From NCBI GenBank assembly GCA_003281485.1, contig QCBW01000010.1:1-54567 (forward strand): a DNA stretch of 54,567 bases, written 5' to 3'. The notes under the pieces were generated by a model, which did not search any database, was not told the origin of the DNA, and saw only the letters and a program-made list of their open reading frames with translations. The stretch's first letter is position 1. Each line of letters starts with the position of its first letter. The position numbers and the translations under genes were made by a program. Shown piece by piece: positions 46,500-54,567 of this stretch. This DNA comes from Prochlorococcus sp. AG-347-J20. GTDB taxonomy: Bacteria > Cyanobacteriota > Cyanobacteriia > PCC-6307 > Cyanobiaceae.

Positions 46500-46748
46500 T
46501 TAATTGTTTTTTGGGAAAACATCCAGCATTGAAATATCAGAAAAACATTTAATGTTAAGACCTGCATTGGTGGCATCTTCAATTAATAATTTGGAGTTTT
46601 GCTCAGAAATTATTACTGTACTATTAGACAATGCTTCCCATTGATCATTCTCAAAATGTGTTTGAAGCCATAACATTCCTATTGCACTTTGTGGTTGAAG
46701 AGATTTATTTGAATTGTTATCGATAGTTACCAAGCAAATGTCCATCAT
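46500..46748 (-). CDS. Conserved-looking hypothetical protein upstream of glnB
   Basis: An 82-residue soluble protein starting MMDICLVTIDNN (either Met is possible). It has alternating beta and alpha segments (MLWLQTHFENDQWEALSNSTVIIS) and one Cys after the N-terminal one. I recognise no domain. It lies 24 bases ahead of glnB, in the same direction, with a near-consensus NtcA-type box 48 bases upstream, so a link to nitrogen control is possible. Function is unknown. Confidence 0.7.
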   Translation of the reverse strand: MMDICLVTIDNNSNKSLQPQSAIGMLWLQTHFENDQWEALSNSTVIISEQNSKLLIEDATNAGLNIKCFSDISMLDVFPKNN

Positions 46749-46795
46749 TTTTTTTTAACTAAACACATCTAACCCTTTGGAACGACATTATGAAT

Positions 46796-46809
46796 GTTAT
46801 AGATGATAC
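46796..46809 (-). promoter_or_regulatory. Near-consensus NtcA-type box
   Basis: On the minus strand the sequence is GTA-N8-AAC; on the plus strand it is GTT-N8-TAC. It differs by one base from the NtcA consensus GTA-N8-TAC. It lies 48 bases upstream of the 82-codon gene that precedes glnB. A weak -10-like TTAGAT is near the expected distance. It could also face queF, but that start is 111 bases away. This is consensus matching only. Confidence 0.35.
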
Positions 46810-46920
46810 AAAATAAAAATTTCTAGGTTTCGACTTAGTCAATTGTAATACTTTAGCTTTTTGTAATTTTTGCGAATTTTGATCTTTTTATATAGGTTTA
46901 ATAAATAAGTTCAAATAAAA

Positions 46921-47331
46921 ATGAGTACTGCTAAGTTGGATGATTCGACAGAAAGACCACTTTATGGTGAGAGAATTATTGAAGAATCAAAGATAATTTG
47001 TTTCGACAATCCAAATAAGAAAAGAATATATGAAATTTCTATTCAATTGCCTGAATTCACATGTAAATGCCCCTTTTCTGGTTATCCAGATTTTGCAAAA
47101 CTAAATATTATTTATCAACCTAATTTGAGAGTCTATGAGTTGAAGTCTCTAAAGCTTTATATTAATAATTTTAGGGATATAAAAATATCACATGAGGAAG
47201 TTGTAAATAGAATTATGGATGATTTAGTTAATGAAGGTTCACCTCACTGGATACATTTAAATGCTGCATTTAACCCCAGAGGGAATGTTTCTATGCAGTT
47301 AGATATTTTTAGTGGGCAGAAAAGAAATTAA
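46921..47331 (+). CDS. queF: NADPH-dependent 7-cyano-7-deazaguanine reductase
   Basis: A 136-residue enzyme that reduces preQ0 to preQ1 in queuosine synthesis. The catalytic cysteine is C50 in [14 protein letters not shown], followed by the conserved Asp of [16 protein letters not shown] is the family LKSLKxYxxSxR-type motif. The short length matches the single-domain YkvM type. No preQ1 riboswitch is visible upstream. It converges on ccsB with a 4-base overlap. Confidence 0.95.
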   Translation: MSTAKLDDSTERPLYGERIIEESKIICFDNPNKKRIYEISIQLPEFTCKCPFSGYPDFAKLNIIYQPNLRVYELKSLKLYINNFRDIKISHEEVVNRIMDDLVNEGSPHWIHLNAAFNPRGNVSMQLDIFSGQKRN

Positions 47332-48614
47332 AAATTTTTTATTTCGTCTGATAATTTAAAAAATTCTTTTTTAAAACCAACTAGATTTTTATTACTAAGG
47401 CCTCCAATAGATAACTTTTGTGATTCTTTATTTACCAGAATCCATAACTGGTTAGTTGGTACCAGACTTATTATTGTTCCAAAAATTATTAAGATAAAAG
47501 AAAAGTAAATAAATGGTATAGACGGATCATTTTTAATTATTAATCCACTGCTTGGGATTATTTTTTTCAGAGATACTTTTGAAGAATTAACTTCTAGAGG
47601 ACCATCATTGATATAGAGATTATTCCCGGAAAAATTTTCTACATTCGAAATTTTAAGTGGACCATTTTCATTATCTATTGTTAAAAGGAAATTTTTTTTA
47701 GTCTCCGATCCTAATTCAACTAAAACTCCCCACACTTGATTACCGATTTCTGGAATCTCCTTTAATTGTAATTGATAAAGGATATTATCTATTTCTAAAA
47801 CAACATTTGATATTGCCCAATCTGCTTGATAAATAGTTAATCCTTTAAACCTGATTGGGTGATTTACTTTGGTTGTTTTTATTTCATTTAAATTTAGATC
47901 TTCAGAAGAAAAATTTAATTTTGAAATAAACTGTTTGGGCACACCATCACTTTCACGTTCTATAGAAAAATCGACTAATTCCACATTGGCTTTTGAGTTT
48001 GTGCTCTCATTTACGAGATCTAAAGTTTCTCCAGGCAGTAAATATTGTTCTTTTGATTGACTTGTAAAACTTCCATATGCTGAACCTATAAGTAAGACTA
48101 TTAATCCGATATGTACAACTAAAGGACCGATTTTTCCAATTAACCCCTTTCTTGCAGAAATATGACTATTAAATTTGCATGTTTTCCATCCTTTTTTTTT
48201 AAGCAATAAATCTACTTTTGATATATGTTCTCCATTTTGATTGATTGGATGACTTGTGGTTAGTTGCAGTTGGCTAAATTTTTTTTCGTTCTTATATTCA
48301 ATCCATTGTAATGAAGCTTTTAATGAAGGAATTTGCCTCCTGAAACTACAAGCTGCCAAAGAAATGCAAAGTAGAATTAATGTAAATAAAAACCAAAAGC
48401 TTGTATAAATATGATCCAATTGAAGTTTTAAGACTTTTTCTCCATCTAAAAATCCAAAAATGGGAGCTCTATCGAAATTATCAATATAGAATTTATTATT
48501 ACTACCTTGAGGTATAAAAGTACCTATTCCACTGGTAATAGCAATAAAGATTATCAGCGATATAGCGAATCTTAAACTTGATATTTTTAAAATTAGATTC
48601 TTAAAAATAATCAT
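47328..48614 (-). CDS. ccsB: Cytochrome c biogenesis protein CcsB (Ccs1/ResB)
   Basis: A 428-residue membrane protein of system II cytochrome c maturation, which delivers heme to apocytochromes on the lumen side together with CcsA. Hydrophobic segments lie near residues 13-32, 70-90, 165-182 and 370-390, with a large lumenal domain between the last two. [15 protein letters not shown] is the ResB motif. The ATG directly follows the ccdA stop (TAA then ATG), so the two are coupled. It converges on queF with a 4-base overlap. Confidence 0.93.
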   Translation of the reverse strand: MIIFKNLILKISSLRFAISLIIFIAITSGIGTFIPQGSNNKFYIDNFDRAPIFGFLDGEKVLKLQLDHIYTSFWFLFTLILLCISLAACSFRRQIPSLKASLQWIEYKNEKKFSQLQLTTSHPINQNGEHISKVDLLLKKKGWKTCKFNSHISARKGLIGKIGPLVVHIGLIVLLIGSAYGSFTSQSKEQYLLPGETLDLVNESTNSKANVELVDFSIERESDGVPKQFISKLNFSSEDLNLNEIKTTKVNHPIRFKGLTIYQADWAISNVVLEIDNILYQLQLKEIPEIGNQVWGVLVELGSETKKNFLLTIDNENGPLKISNVENFSGNNLYINDGPLEVNSSKVSLKKIIPSSGLIIKNDPSIPFIYFSFILIIFGTIISLVPTNQLWILVNKESQKLSIGGLSNKNLVGFKKEFFKLSDEIKNF

Positions 48615-49271
48615 TTAAATCCAATTTGAAAATAAATTTAATAATCCTAGGGAAACTAAAAATATCCCACTTAAAGTCGGAATTATTTGACTAAATTTTC
48701 TAAGAGCTAAAAATTGCTTTAAGTTTTCTGCAGTAGCTCCTGCAATGATTAATGGGGTTACTTGGCCTATCCCAAAGAAAAATAAAAAAATGATAGATAT
48801 TATAGGGTTTTTAGCTTGCGATACCCAAGCCAAAAGAGTTGCTAAAACTGGAGTAATGCAAGGTGATGAAGCTAGTCCAAAAGTTGTCCCTATGGCAAAA
48901 GGAGTTATAAATGTTGGTATTTTATCTTCAATTATTTTTATATCAGGTCCATTCGGAAACTGAAACTTTAGAATCCCTAATAAATTTAAACCCATTATTA
49001 TTGCTATTAGGGCAACAACTGAAGTGTAATAAGATGGAATTTGCCCATATATTTTACCTAAAAATCCACTCACAGCCCCCAGTACAACAAGCGAAAAAAC
49101 TACACCTCCTGAAAAACTAATAAGTTTAAATTTATTTTTCTCTGAACCGCCTATATAAGCAATTGTCACTGGAAGTAATGATAATGAACATGGCCCAAGA
49201 CTTGTTAAAAGTCCTGCGCTGAAAACCAAAAATATAGTAAATGGACCAGGACTATTAAGACCATTCTGCAT
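48615..49271 (-). CDS. ccdA: Thiol-disulfide transporter CcdA
   Basis: A 218-residue polytopic membrane protein of the DsbD/CcdA family, with about six helices. The two redox cysteines are C28 in GPCSLSLLPV and C138 in SSPCITPV. It moves reducing equivalents from stromal thioredoxin to the lumen to keep apocytochrome heme-binding cysteines reduced. It is placed immediately upstream of ccsB, a functional pair. ftsW lies 82 bases further upstream. Confidence 0.94.
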   Translation of the reverse strand: MQNGLNSPGPFTIFLVFSAGLLTSLGPCSLSLLPVTIAYIGGSEKNKFKLISFSGGVVFSLVVLGAVSGFLGKIYGQIPSYYTSVVALIAIIMGLNLLGILKFQFPNGPDIKIIEDKIPTFITPFAIGTTFGLASSPCITPVLATLLAWVSQAKNPIISIIFLFFFGIGQVTPLIIAGATAENLKQFLALRKFSQIIPTLSGIFLVSLGLLNLFSNWI

Positions 49272-49353
49272 AAGCAGATTACCCTTTTGAGATAATTCTG
49301 AAATAACTAAATTAAATGATTCGATAGCTTAAATATGATCCTTTAAATTCTAA

Positions 49354-50589
49354 CTAATTAAGAGTCTTTCGTGTACTTATCATACCGATGAATCCTGTTG
49401 ACTCTAATGAACATCTAACTAACATCCCTGCAATAAAAAAAGACGCTATTAAAGAATTGCCACCATAACTAATGAAAGGTAGTGGTAACCCTGTAGTAGG
49501 CATTGAACCTGTTGTTACAGCAATATGCATTATTGATTGACCTGTCAACAACACACCACATCCGATAGCAACTAATTTTGTATAGTTGTTCCTGCACTTA
49601 AGACTAATTCTTACGCTTATATAAGAGAATACTGCTAAAAATCCTAAGAATAAAGTACACCCCAATAAACCAAATTCTTCCGCAAAAATGGCAAAAATAA
49701 AATCTGTATACATGAAGGGCAGATACTGTAATTTTTGTATCGACAGTCCAAAACCTTGGCCAAATAGACCACCTGAACCTATAGCTAATAAACTTTGAAC
49801 CAATTGAAATCCATTTTCTTGTTGATCTTTCCAAGGATTTATAAATGAAGTAACTCTCAGTTTTTGATATTCGTTATTAAGGATGCTGATACATCCAGTA
49901 ATTAATCCTATTGAAGCAAATGAGCAAAGAGAGCTAAGTTTTACCCCTCCACATAAACCCATTACCCAAAGAAGAATTCCAGTTAATGATGCAGTACTTA
50001 AATTGGGCTGTTTAAGTATTAATAAAATTAATAAACCAAAGGTTATAATTGAAATTAATTTTTTATCATTCTTTACTAGATTCCAATGTGCGAAAAGATT
50101 AGAAGCTTCTAGAATTAGAAACGGTTTAATTAATTCAGATGGCTGCAGACGTAAATTGCCAAGCACTAGCCATCTTGAAGATCCATTAACTGTAATTCCA
50201 GTAAGATTGGTAAGGAAAATCAAAAAGAATAAAATATAAAAAATAATTCTTGAAAACTTTAAAAGATTTCTAATGTTTGTATTAAGTACGAAATAAAATA
50301 AACAAATTCCTGGAATTGTCCAAATTATTTGTTTTTTTAAGAAGTAAGCCCAATTTCCCATTTCCCTACTAGCCACCCACCAACTTGATGATCCTAGTAT
50401 GCATATTCCTAATATTGACCAAATTCCAATGATGACAATGAGGATTTTTGCTTCATAAGGCCATATCGCCCAAGGTAAGGGAAATATAGACCCTGTTAAA
50501 TTACTGAATTTTTTTTTGTAATTAGAACTAAAGGTTTTTTTTCTTTTAGAAATTCTTTTATATTTTATTTTTTCTTGACTTATCTCCAA
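49354..50589 (-). CDS. ftsW: Cell division lipid II polymerase FtsW
   Basis: A 411-residue SEDS-family protein with about ten membrane helices. QPSELIKP and the C-terminal TTGSMPTTGLPLPFISYGGNS are the SEDS signatures; the second favours FtsW over RodA. It polymerises septal peptidoglycan with its partner transpeptidase. The N-terminal 30 residues are strongly basic and cytoplasmic. The start is TTG at 50589; no in-frame ATG lies before the first helix. It diverges from the ATP synthase operon across 266 bases. Confidence 0.93.
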   Translation of the reverse strand: MEISQEKIKYKRISKRKKTFSSNYKKKFSNLTGSIFPLPWAIWPYEAKILIVIIGIWSILGICILGSSSWWVASREMGNWAYFLKKQIIWTIPGICLFYFVLNTNIRNLLKFSRIIFYILFFLIFLTNLTGITVNGSSRWLVLGNLRLQPSELIKPFLILEASNLFAHWNLVKNDKKLISIITFGLLILLILKQPNLSTASLTGILLWVMGLCGGVKLSSLCSFASIGLITGCISILNNEYQKLRVTSFINPWKDQQENGFQLVQSLLAIGSGGLFGQGFGLSIQKLQYLPFMYTDFIFAIFAEEFGLLGCTLFLGFLAVFSYISVRISLKCRNNYTKLVAIGCGVLLTGQSIMHIAVTTGSMPTTGLPLPFISYGGNSLIASFFIAGMLVRCSLESTGFIGMISTRKTLN

Positions 50590-50793
50590 TTTTTTATATG
50601 TATATTTACTATTGAGACGTTTAATTGAGATTTTGCCAAGTCTTTTATTAACGTTTTAAAGTGTTAAGGCTATGAATAAGATGACTTTTCATAAATTTTA
50701 TTTTTGAAGAATAAAGTAAAAAATGGCCTACGGATTCATCATAAATCTTAAGAATTAATTTTTTATAAAAAAAAACTAGCTAAAAGGTACCTC

Positions 50794-50812
50794 TCCGTGA
50801 TAGATTCCGTGA
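50794..50812 (+). repeat. Direct repeat TCCGTGA x2 upstream of the ATP synthase operon
   Basis: TCCGTGA occurs at 50794-50800 and 50806-50812, 12 bases apart, about 50 bases ahead of the atp1 ATG. In this AT-rich gap a short G+C-bearing direct repeat stands out. It could be an operator or part of the 5' leader. No known factor is assigned. Confidence 0.35.
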
Positions 50813-50855
50813 GTTTATATACTTACTTAAAACCATTAAGAGGGGTTTCTAAACT

Positions 50856-51332
50856 ATGTTCACATCAGTGGACTCAAATAGAAAAAAACTTGAACATCCT
50901 TCTAATGAGAATGTTCAATTTCCTCATTCCCTGAATAATTCGATCATCAAAGAAAGTAAATCTGGCATTGCCAATCAAATAGATCATTTGCTTTCCCAAA
51001 ATGATGAGTTCACAAAATTGCAATTAACAATTTTTGGAATTACTTTTATCATTTCTATCTTATTAGCATCAATAACAGGAATTTTTCTGGGTTTTACTTT
51101 TGGTTTTAGTATTTTTATAGGTGCAATTGCCGGCATTTTTTACCTACGTTTGCTTGCCAAAAGTATAGGGAAACTTGGTAGAGAATCATCAGGTGTATCA
51201 AAATTGCAACTATTAGTTCCAGTTTGCCTCTTTATTTTTGCAAGTAAGCTAGGATCTTTGGATATTTTTCCTGCGATGATAGGTTTTTTCATTTATAAGC
51301 CTTCACTCATTCTTTATTTTTCACGTTCTTAA
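50856..51332 (+). CDS. atp1: ATP synthase protein I (Atp1)
   Basis: A 158-residue membrane protein at the head of the ATP synthase operon. About 60 hydrophilic residues precede four hydrophobic segments (from [19 protein letters not shown] onward). It corresponds to the poorly conserved AtpI/Atp1 that helps assemble the c ring in other bacteria and is not part of the mature enzyme. A GGGG-rich ribosome-binding sequence at 50842-50845 is partly enclosed by a short AAACC/GGTTT stem. Subunit a follows 23 bases later. Confidence 0.85.
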   Translation: MFTSVDSNRKKLEHPSNENVQFPHSLNNSIIKESKSGIANQIDHLLSQNDEFTKLQLTIFGITFIISILLASITGIFLGFTFGFSIFIGAIAGIFYLRLLAKSIGKLGRESSGVSKLQLLVPVCLFIFASKLGSLDIFPAMIGFFIYKPSLILYFSRS

Positions 51333-51355
51333 GTAAATTTTTTTATTCAAAACAA

Positions 51356-52081
51356 ATGTTTTTTAATTCCTTGCTAACAAATTTTGCAGCATTAGAAGTT
51401 GGTCAACATCTTTATTGGCAAATTGGAAATATAAGACTTCATGGGCAGGTATTTTTAACATCTTGGATTTTATTAGGAGCGTTATTAGTTTTTATTTCTT
51501 TAGGAACTAAAAAAATGGAAAATGATCCTAAAGGCCTTCAAAACTTGCTTGAGTTCCTCTGGGATTACATAAGAGATCTTGCTAGGACGCAAATAGGTGA
51601 AAAAGTATACAGAGATTGGATGCCATTTATAGGTACTTTATTTTTATTCGTCTTTGTTAGTAATTGGGGAGGAGCTTTAATTCCTTGGAGATTGATTAAA
51701 TTACCAAGCGGAGAATTAGGAGCACCTACTGCAGATATTAATACAACTATAGCCTTGGCTTTATTGGTTTCACTTTCTTATTTCTATGCAGGTTTAAGCA
51801 ATAAGGGTTGGAGATACTTCGAATATTATGTTCACCCAACTCCTATAATGCTTCCTTTCAAAATTCTAGAGGACTTTACGAAACCTTTATCACTCTCTTT
51901 CAGGCTATTTGGAAATATTTTAGCTGATGAACTTGTTGTTGGAGTTCTAGTCTTTTTAGTTCCTCTAATTCTTCCAATACCTGTTATGTTCCTAGGATTA
52001 TTTACTAGTGCAATTCAGGCATTGATTTTCGCAACTTTAGCGGCCTACTACATTGGAGAGGCTGTTGAAGAACATCATTAG
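51356..52081 (+). CDS. atpB: ATP synthase subunit a
   Basis: A 241-residue Fo proton-channel subunit (called atpI in plastid naming). About five helices are visible. The essential arginine is R183 in [17 protein letters not shown]. The C-terminal [17 protein letters not shown] is typical. A 164-base gap with hairpins separates it from the subunit c gene. Confidence 0.97.
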   Translation: MFFNSLLTNFAALEVGQHLYWQIGNIRLHGQVFLTSWILLGALLVFISLGTKKMENDPKGLQNLLEFLWDYIRDLARTQIGEKVYRDWMPFIGTLFLFVFVSNWGGALIPWRLIKLPSGELGAPTADINTTIALALLVSLSYFYAGLSNKGWRYFEYYVHPTPIMLPFKILEDFTKPLSLSFRLFGNILADELVVGVLVFLVPLILPIPVMFLGLFTSAIQALIFATLAAYYIGEAVEEHH

Positions 52082-52098
52082 CTTTCTTCTAATACACT

Positions 52099-52121
52099 CA
52101 GACACTTTTACAAAGGGTCTG
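52099..52121 (+). other. RNA hairpin 1 upstream of the subunit c gene
   Basis: CAGAC (52099-52103) pairs with GTCTG (52117-52121). After one A-G mismatch, CTTT (52105-52108) pairs with AAAG (52112-52115), leaving a 3-base loop. It begins 18 bases after the atpB stop. The right arm GGGTCTG can instead pair perfectly with CAGACCC at 52162-52168, so it competes with hairpin 2. Confidence 0.55.
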
Positions 52122-52148
52122 TAATCTGGCAAAATATCTAATCGCGTA

Positions 52149-52167
52149 GGTCTGAAAATATCAGACC
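52149..52167 (+). other. RNA hairpin 2 upstream of the subunit c gene
   Basis: A perfect 7-bp stem, GGTCTGA (52149-52155) with TCAGACC (52161-52167), encloses the loop AAATA. There is no T tract after it, so it is not a standard terminator. It may be a 5' stabilising or RNase E-processing structure for the abundant subunit c message, whose ATG is 79 bases downstream. Confidence 0.6.
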
Positions 52168-52227
52168 CATTCTTAAAAGAAAGGATGTCCAAGCGTGTAT
52201 GACAACAAAGATTATCACAAGTATTAA

Positions 52228-52491
<264 letters not shown>

Positions 52492-52496
52492 AAGTT

Positions 52497-52542
52497 AATA
52501 TTGCTTCTAATCTTTATTAGCAATATTTAAATTTAATTTTTT
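52497..52542 (+). terminator. Hairpin after the subunit c gene (partial terminator or processing site)
   Basis: AATATTG (52497-52503) pairs with CAATATT (52521-52527), and CTAAT (52507-52511) pairs with ATTAG (52516-52520). This gives a 12-bp stem with a 3-base bulge and a 4-base loop. A T run at 52537-52542 follows nine bases later. It starts 5 bases after the atpE stop. It could stop a fraction of transcripts or protect the 3' end of a subunit c mRNA. Confidence 0.5.
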
Positions 52543-52559
52543 AACTTCAACTGAATCAT

Positions 52560-53021
52560 ATGTTGGCCTTTAATTTTTTTGGTGCTACAGAAGGTGGATT
52601 ATTTGATATAAATGCCACTTTGCCACTAATGGCGATACAAGTAGTTGCGCTTACTTACATATTAAATTCTCTTTTTTTTAAGCCTGTAGGCAATGTTGTA
52701 GAAAAAAGAGAAAAATTTGTAAGTAATAATATTATTGAGGCCAAAAATAAACTATCTGAGGTTAAAAAATTAGAAGCTGATTTATTAACTCAGCTTCAAA
52801 CTGCTCGTACAGAAGCTCAAAGAATTGTGAACGAAGCTGAGGCTGAGTCTGACAAGCTTTATAAAGAAGCACTAGAACTTGCTAACAATGAAGCAAATGC
52901 TTCAAAAGAAAAAGCAAGACTAGAAATTGAAAGTCAGACATCTGCTGCTCGTGATCAACTTTCTAAACAGGCTGATGATCTAAGCGAACTTATTGTTAAT
53001 AGATTGATTCTAGAAAAATGA
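52560..53021 (+). CDS. atpF2: ATP synthase subunit b'
   Basis: A 153-residue second stalk subunit (also named atpG in cyanobacteria), found in photosynthetic bacteria and plastids. One membrane helix (about residues 20-42) is followed by a long charged coiled coil ([23 protein letters not shown]). It pairs with subunit b in the peripheral stalk. Its TGA overlaps the atpF ATG by four bases. Confidence 0.95.
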   Translation: MLAFNFFGATEGGLFDINATLPLMAIQVVALTYILNSLFFKPVGNVVEKREKFVSNNIIEAKNKLSEVKKLEADLLTQLQTARTEAQRIVNEAEAESDKLYKEALELANNEANASKEKARLEIESQTSAARDQLSKQADDLSELIVNRLILEK

Positions 53022-53530
53022 ATTTAACTCTTTTAGCTACAGAAGGTTTTGGATTGAATTTCAATTTATTCGAAACTAATGTCCTTAATTGGGCTGTAGT
53101 AGTTTTCGGTCTTTATAAATTTTTGCCTGGTTTCTTAGGTAAAATGCTTCAAAAAAGGAGAGAAGGAATCCTTCTTGAATTAAAAGATGCTGAAGAACGA
53201 CTCCTAAATGCAACTCAAGCTTTAGAAAAGGCGAAGAAAGATTTATCTTCAGCTGAAGATAAAGCTTCTCAAATAAAAGCAGATTCCCTTAAAAGATCTG
53301 AATCAATCAGAATGGAAAGTGAGAAAAAAGCGATAGAGGAGATGGCACGAATTAAACAAAGTGCAATCTCTGATGAGAGCTCTGAAGCAACCAGAGCAAT
53401 TTCTCAACTTCGAAAAGAAGCTGTCGAACTGGCAATTAAGAAAGCTTTAGATTCTCTTCCAAATCGACTTGATAAAACAACCCAAGAAAATTTGGTAACT
53501 CAATCAATTAATAATATTGAGGTGAACTAA
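53018..53530 (+). CDS. atpF: ATP synthase subunit b
   Basis: A 170-residue peripheral stalk subunit. A short N-terminal stretch and one membrane helix ([21 protein letters not shown], about residues 22-42) precede a long coiled coil with heptad-like Ala, Glu and Lys spacing. It overlaps subunit b' by 4 bases and the delta gene by one base (TAATG), so expression is coupled. The b/b' pair is the photosynthetic type of stalk. Confidence 0.96.
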   Translation: MNLTLLATEGFGLNFNLFETNVLNWAVVVFGLYKFLPGFLGKMLQKRREGILLELKDAEERLLNATQALEKAKKDLSSAEDKASQIKADSLKRSESIRMESEKKAIEEMARIKQSAISDESSEATRAISQLRKEAVELAIKKALDSLPNRLDKTTQENLVTQSINNIEVN

Positions 53531-54072
53531 TGCCACTTTTGAATTCAGTTACTACACCATACGCAGAGGCATTGCTTCAAGTTGTGAATGAGAATTCGCA
53601 AACTGAAGAGATGGTTTCTGAGGTTAAACAACTATTGGAATTAATAAATGATTCCCCTGAATTAGAGAAGACACTATCCTCTCCCATTTTAGAGACAGAT
53701 GCAAAGAAGAAAATCATTATTGAAATTTTTTCAAATAAGGTTAATTCTTCTTTACTGAATTTCTTAAAATTATTGGCCGATAGGCAAAGAATTGGAATTC
53801 TTACTTCAATTCTTGATAGGTTTTTAGAGATTTACCGAGAAAATAGTAATATTGCTTTGGCAACTGTTACTTCTGCAGTCGAGCTTACTGATGAACAAAA
53901 AGGTTTAATTACCAAAAAGATCATCAATATTGCTGGAACAGAAAAATTAGAACTTGTAACTAAAATCGACCCATCCCTTATTGGTGGTTTCGTCGCCAGT
54001 GTAGGATCAAAAGTAATTGATGCTTCTCTTGCTTCACAAATTAGAAAACTTGGCTTAACTCTTTCCAAGTAA
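53530..54072 (+). CDS. atpH: ATP synthase subunit delta
   Basis: A 180-residue F1 subunit (atpD in plastid naming) that joins the stalk to alpha. The N-terminal TPYAEALLQVV and the C-terminal KIDPSLIGGFVASVGSKVIDASL are the OSCP/delta signatures. The start codon overlaps the atpF stop (TAATG). The alpha gene starts 30 bases downstream. Confidence 0.96.
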   Translation: MPLLNSVTTPYAEALLQVVNENSQTEEMVSEVKQLLELINDSPELEKTLSSPILETDAKKKIIIEIFSNKVNSSLLNFLKLLADRQRIGILTSILDRFLEIYRENSNIALATVTSAVELTDEQKGLITKKIINIAGTEKLELVTKIDPSLIGGFVASVGSKVIDASLASQIRKLGLTLSK

Positions 54073-54090
54073 CTTTTAAATCAACCTTAA

Positions 54091-54567
<477 letters not shown>

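Noticed and set aside
46810..46920. preQ1 riboswitch before queF
   Set aside because: The upstream sequence lacks the short hairpin plus A-rich tail of class I preQ1 riboswitches, and no purine-rich pseudoknot partner is seen.

Overview
This 54.6 kb window looks like chromosomal DNA from a high-light-adapted Prochlorococcus, or a very close marine picocyanobacterium. The reasons are: the largest RNA polymerase subunit is split into adjacent rpoC1 and rpoC2 genes; there is a 50-residue Hli (CAB-like) protein; cytochrome c is matured by a CcdA/CcsB pair; the quinone methyltransferase is of the Synechocystis Sll0418 type; the DNA is strongly AT-rich (about one third G+C by eye); and intergenic gaps are short, often a few bases or small overlaps. 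I see no insertion sequence, prophage, CRISPR array, integrase or base-composition island. This is ordinary core genome, with points of interest at the level of small genes and RNA structure.

Layout. 1-2416: the tail of an unidentified gene, a plastoquinone-pathway methyltransferase, pheA (minus strand) and a DUF1997 gene. 2402-8288: rnhB and rne (minus), dapL and clpS (plus), then a cobalamin-binding-like radical SAM gene (minus). 8289-8961: a gene-poor gap, tRNA-Thr(CGU) and a DUF3493 (LPA1-like) gene. 8981-14597: the minus-strand rimP-nusA-rnpM(ylxR)-infB translation and transcription operon. 14741-19152: an HtrA protease, rpiA, hisD (minus), rpsT and tatD. 19389-28970: rpoB-rpoC1-rpoC2 followed by the hli gene. 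29000-33346: rlmN, a 48-residue membrane peptide, a HEAT-repeat protein, and a compact DUF2997-ycf35-ferredoxin-aldo/keto reductase cluster. 33349-34865: rsmG, a membrane-anchored J-domain protein and a DUF3143 gene.

34874-39441: a tightly coupled biotin operon bioF-bioK-bioC-bioD-bioA (minus), in which every junction overlaps or abuts. 39580-47331: a Ski2/Mtr4-like helicase, fumC and purB (minus), a TlyA-type rRNA methyltransferase, glnB (PII) with an unknown upstream gene, and queF. 47328-50589: ccsB, ccdA and ftsW (minus). 50856-54567: the start of the F1Fo ATP synthase operon (atp1, a, c, b', b, delta and the first 155 codons of alpha), which runs off the window edge.

The most interesting non-coding signals are three. 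First, the gene for ATP synthase subunit c is bracketed by RNA hairpins; the two upstream hairpins are built from the same GGTCTG/CAGACC element and can form alternative pairings. Second, a 15-bp palindrome AAGTAC-N3-GTACTT occurs in two intergenic regions. Third, there is a near-consensus NtcA-type box upstream of the unknown gene that precedes glnB. No wholly new multi-gene system is obvious. The best candidate for an under-described module is the DUF2997-Ycf35-ferredoxin-aldo/keto reductase cluster.
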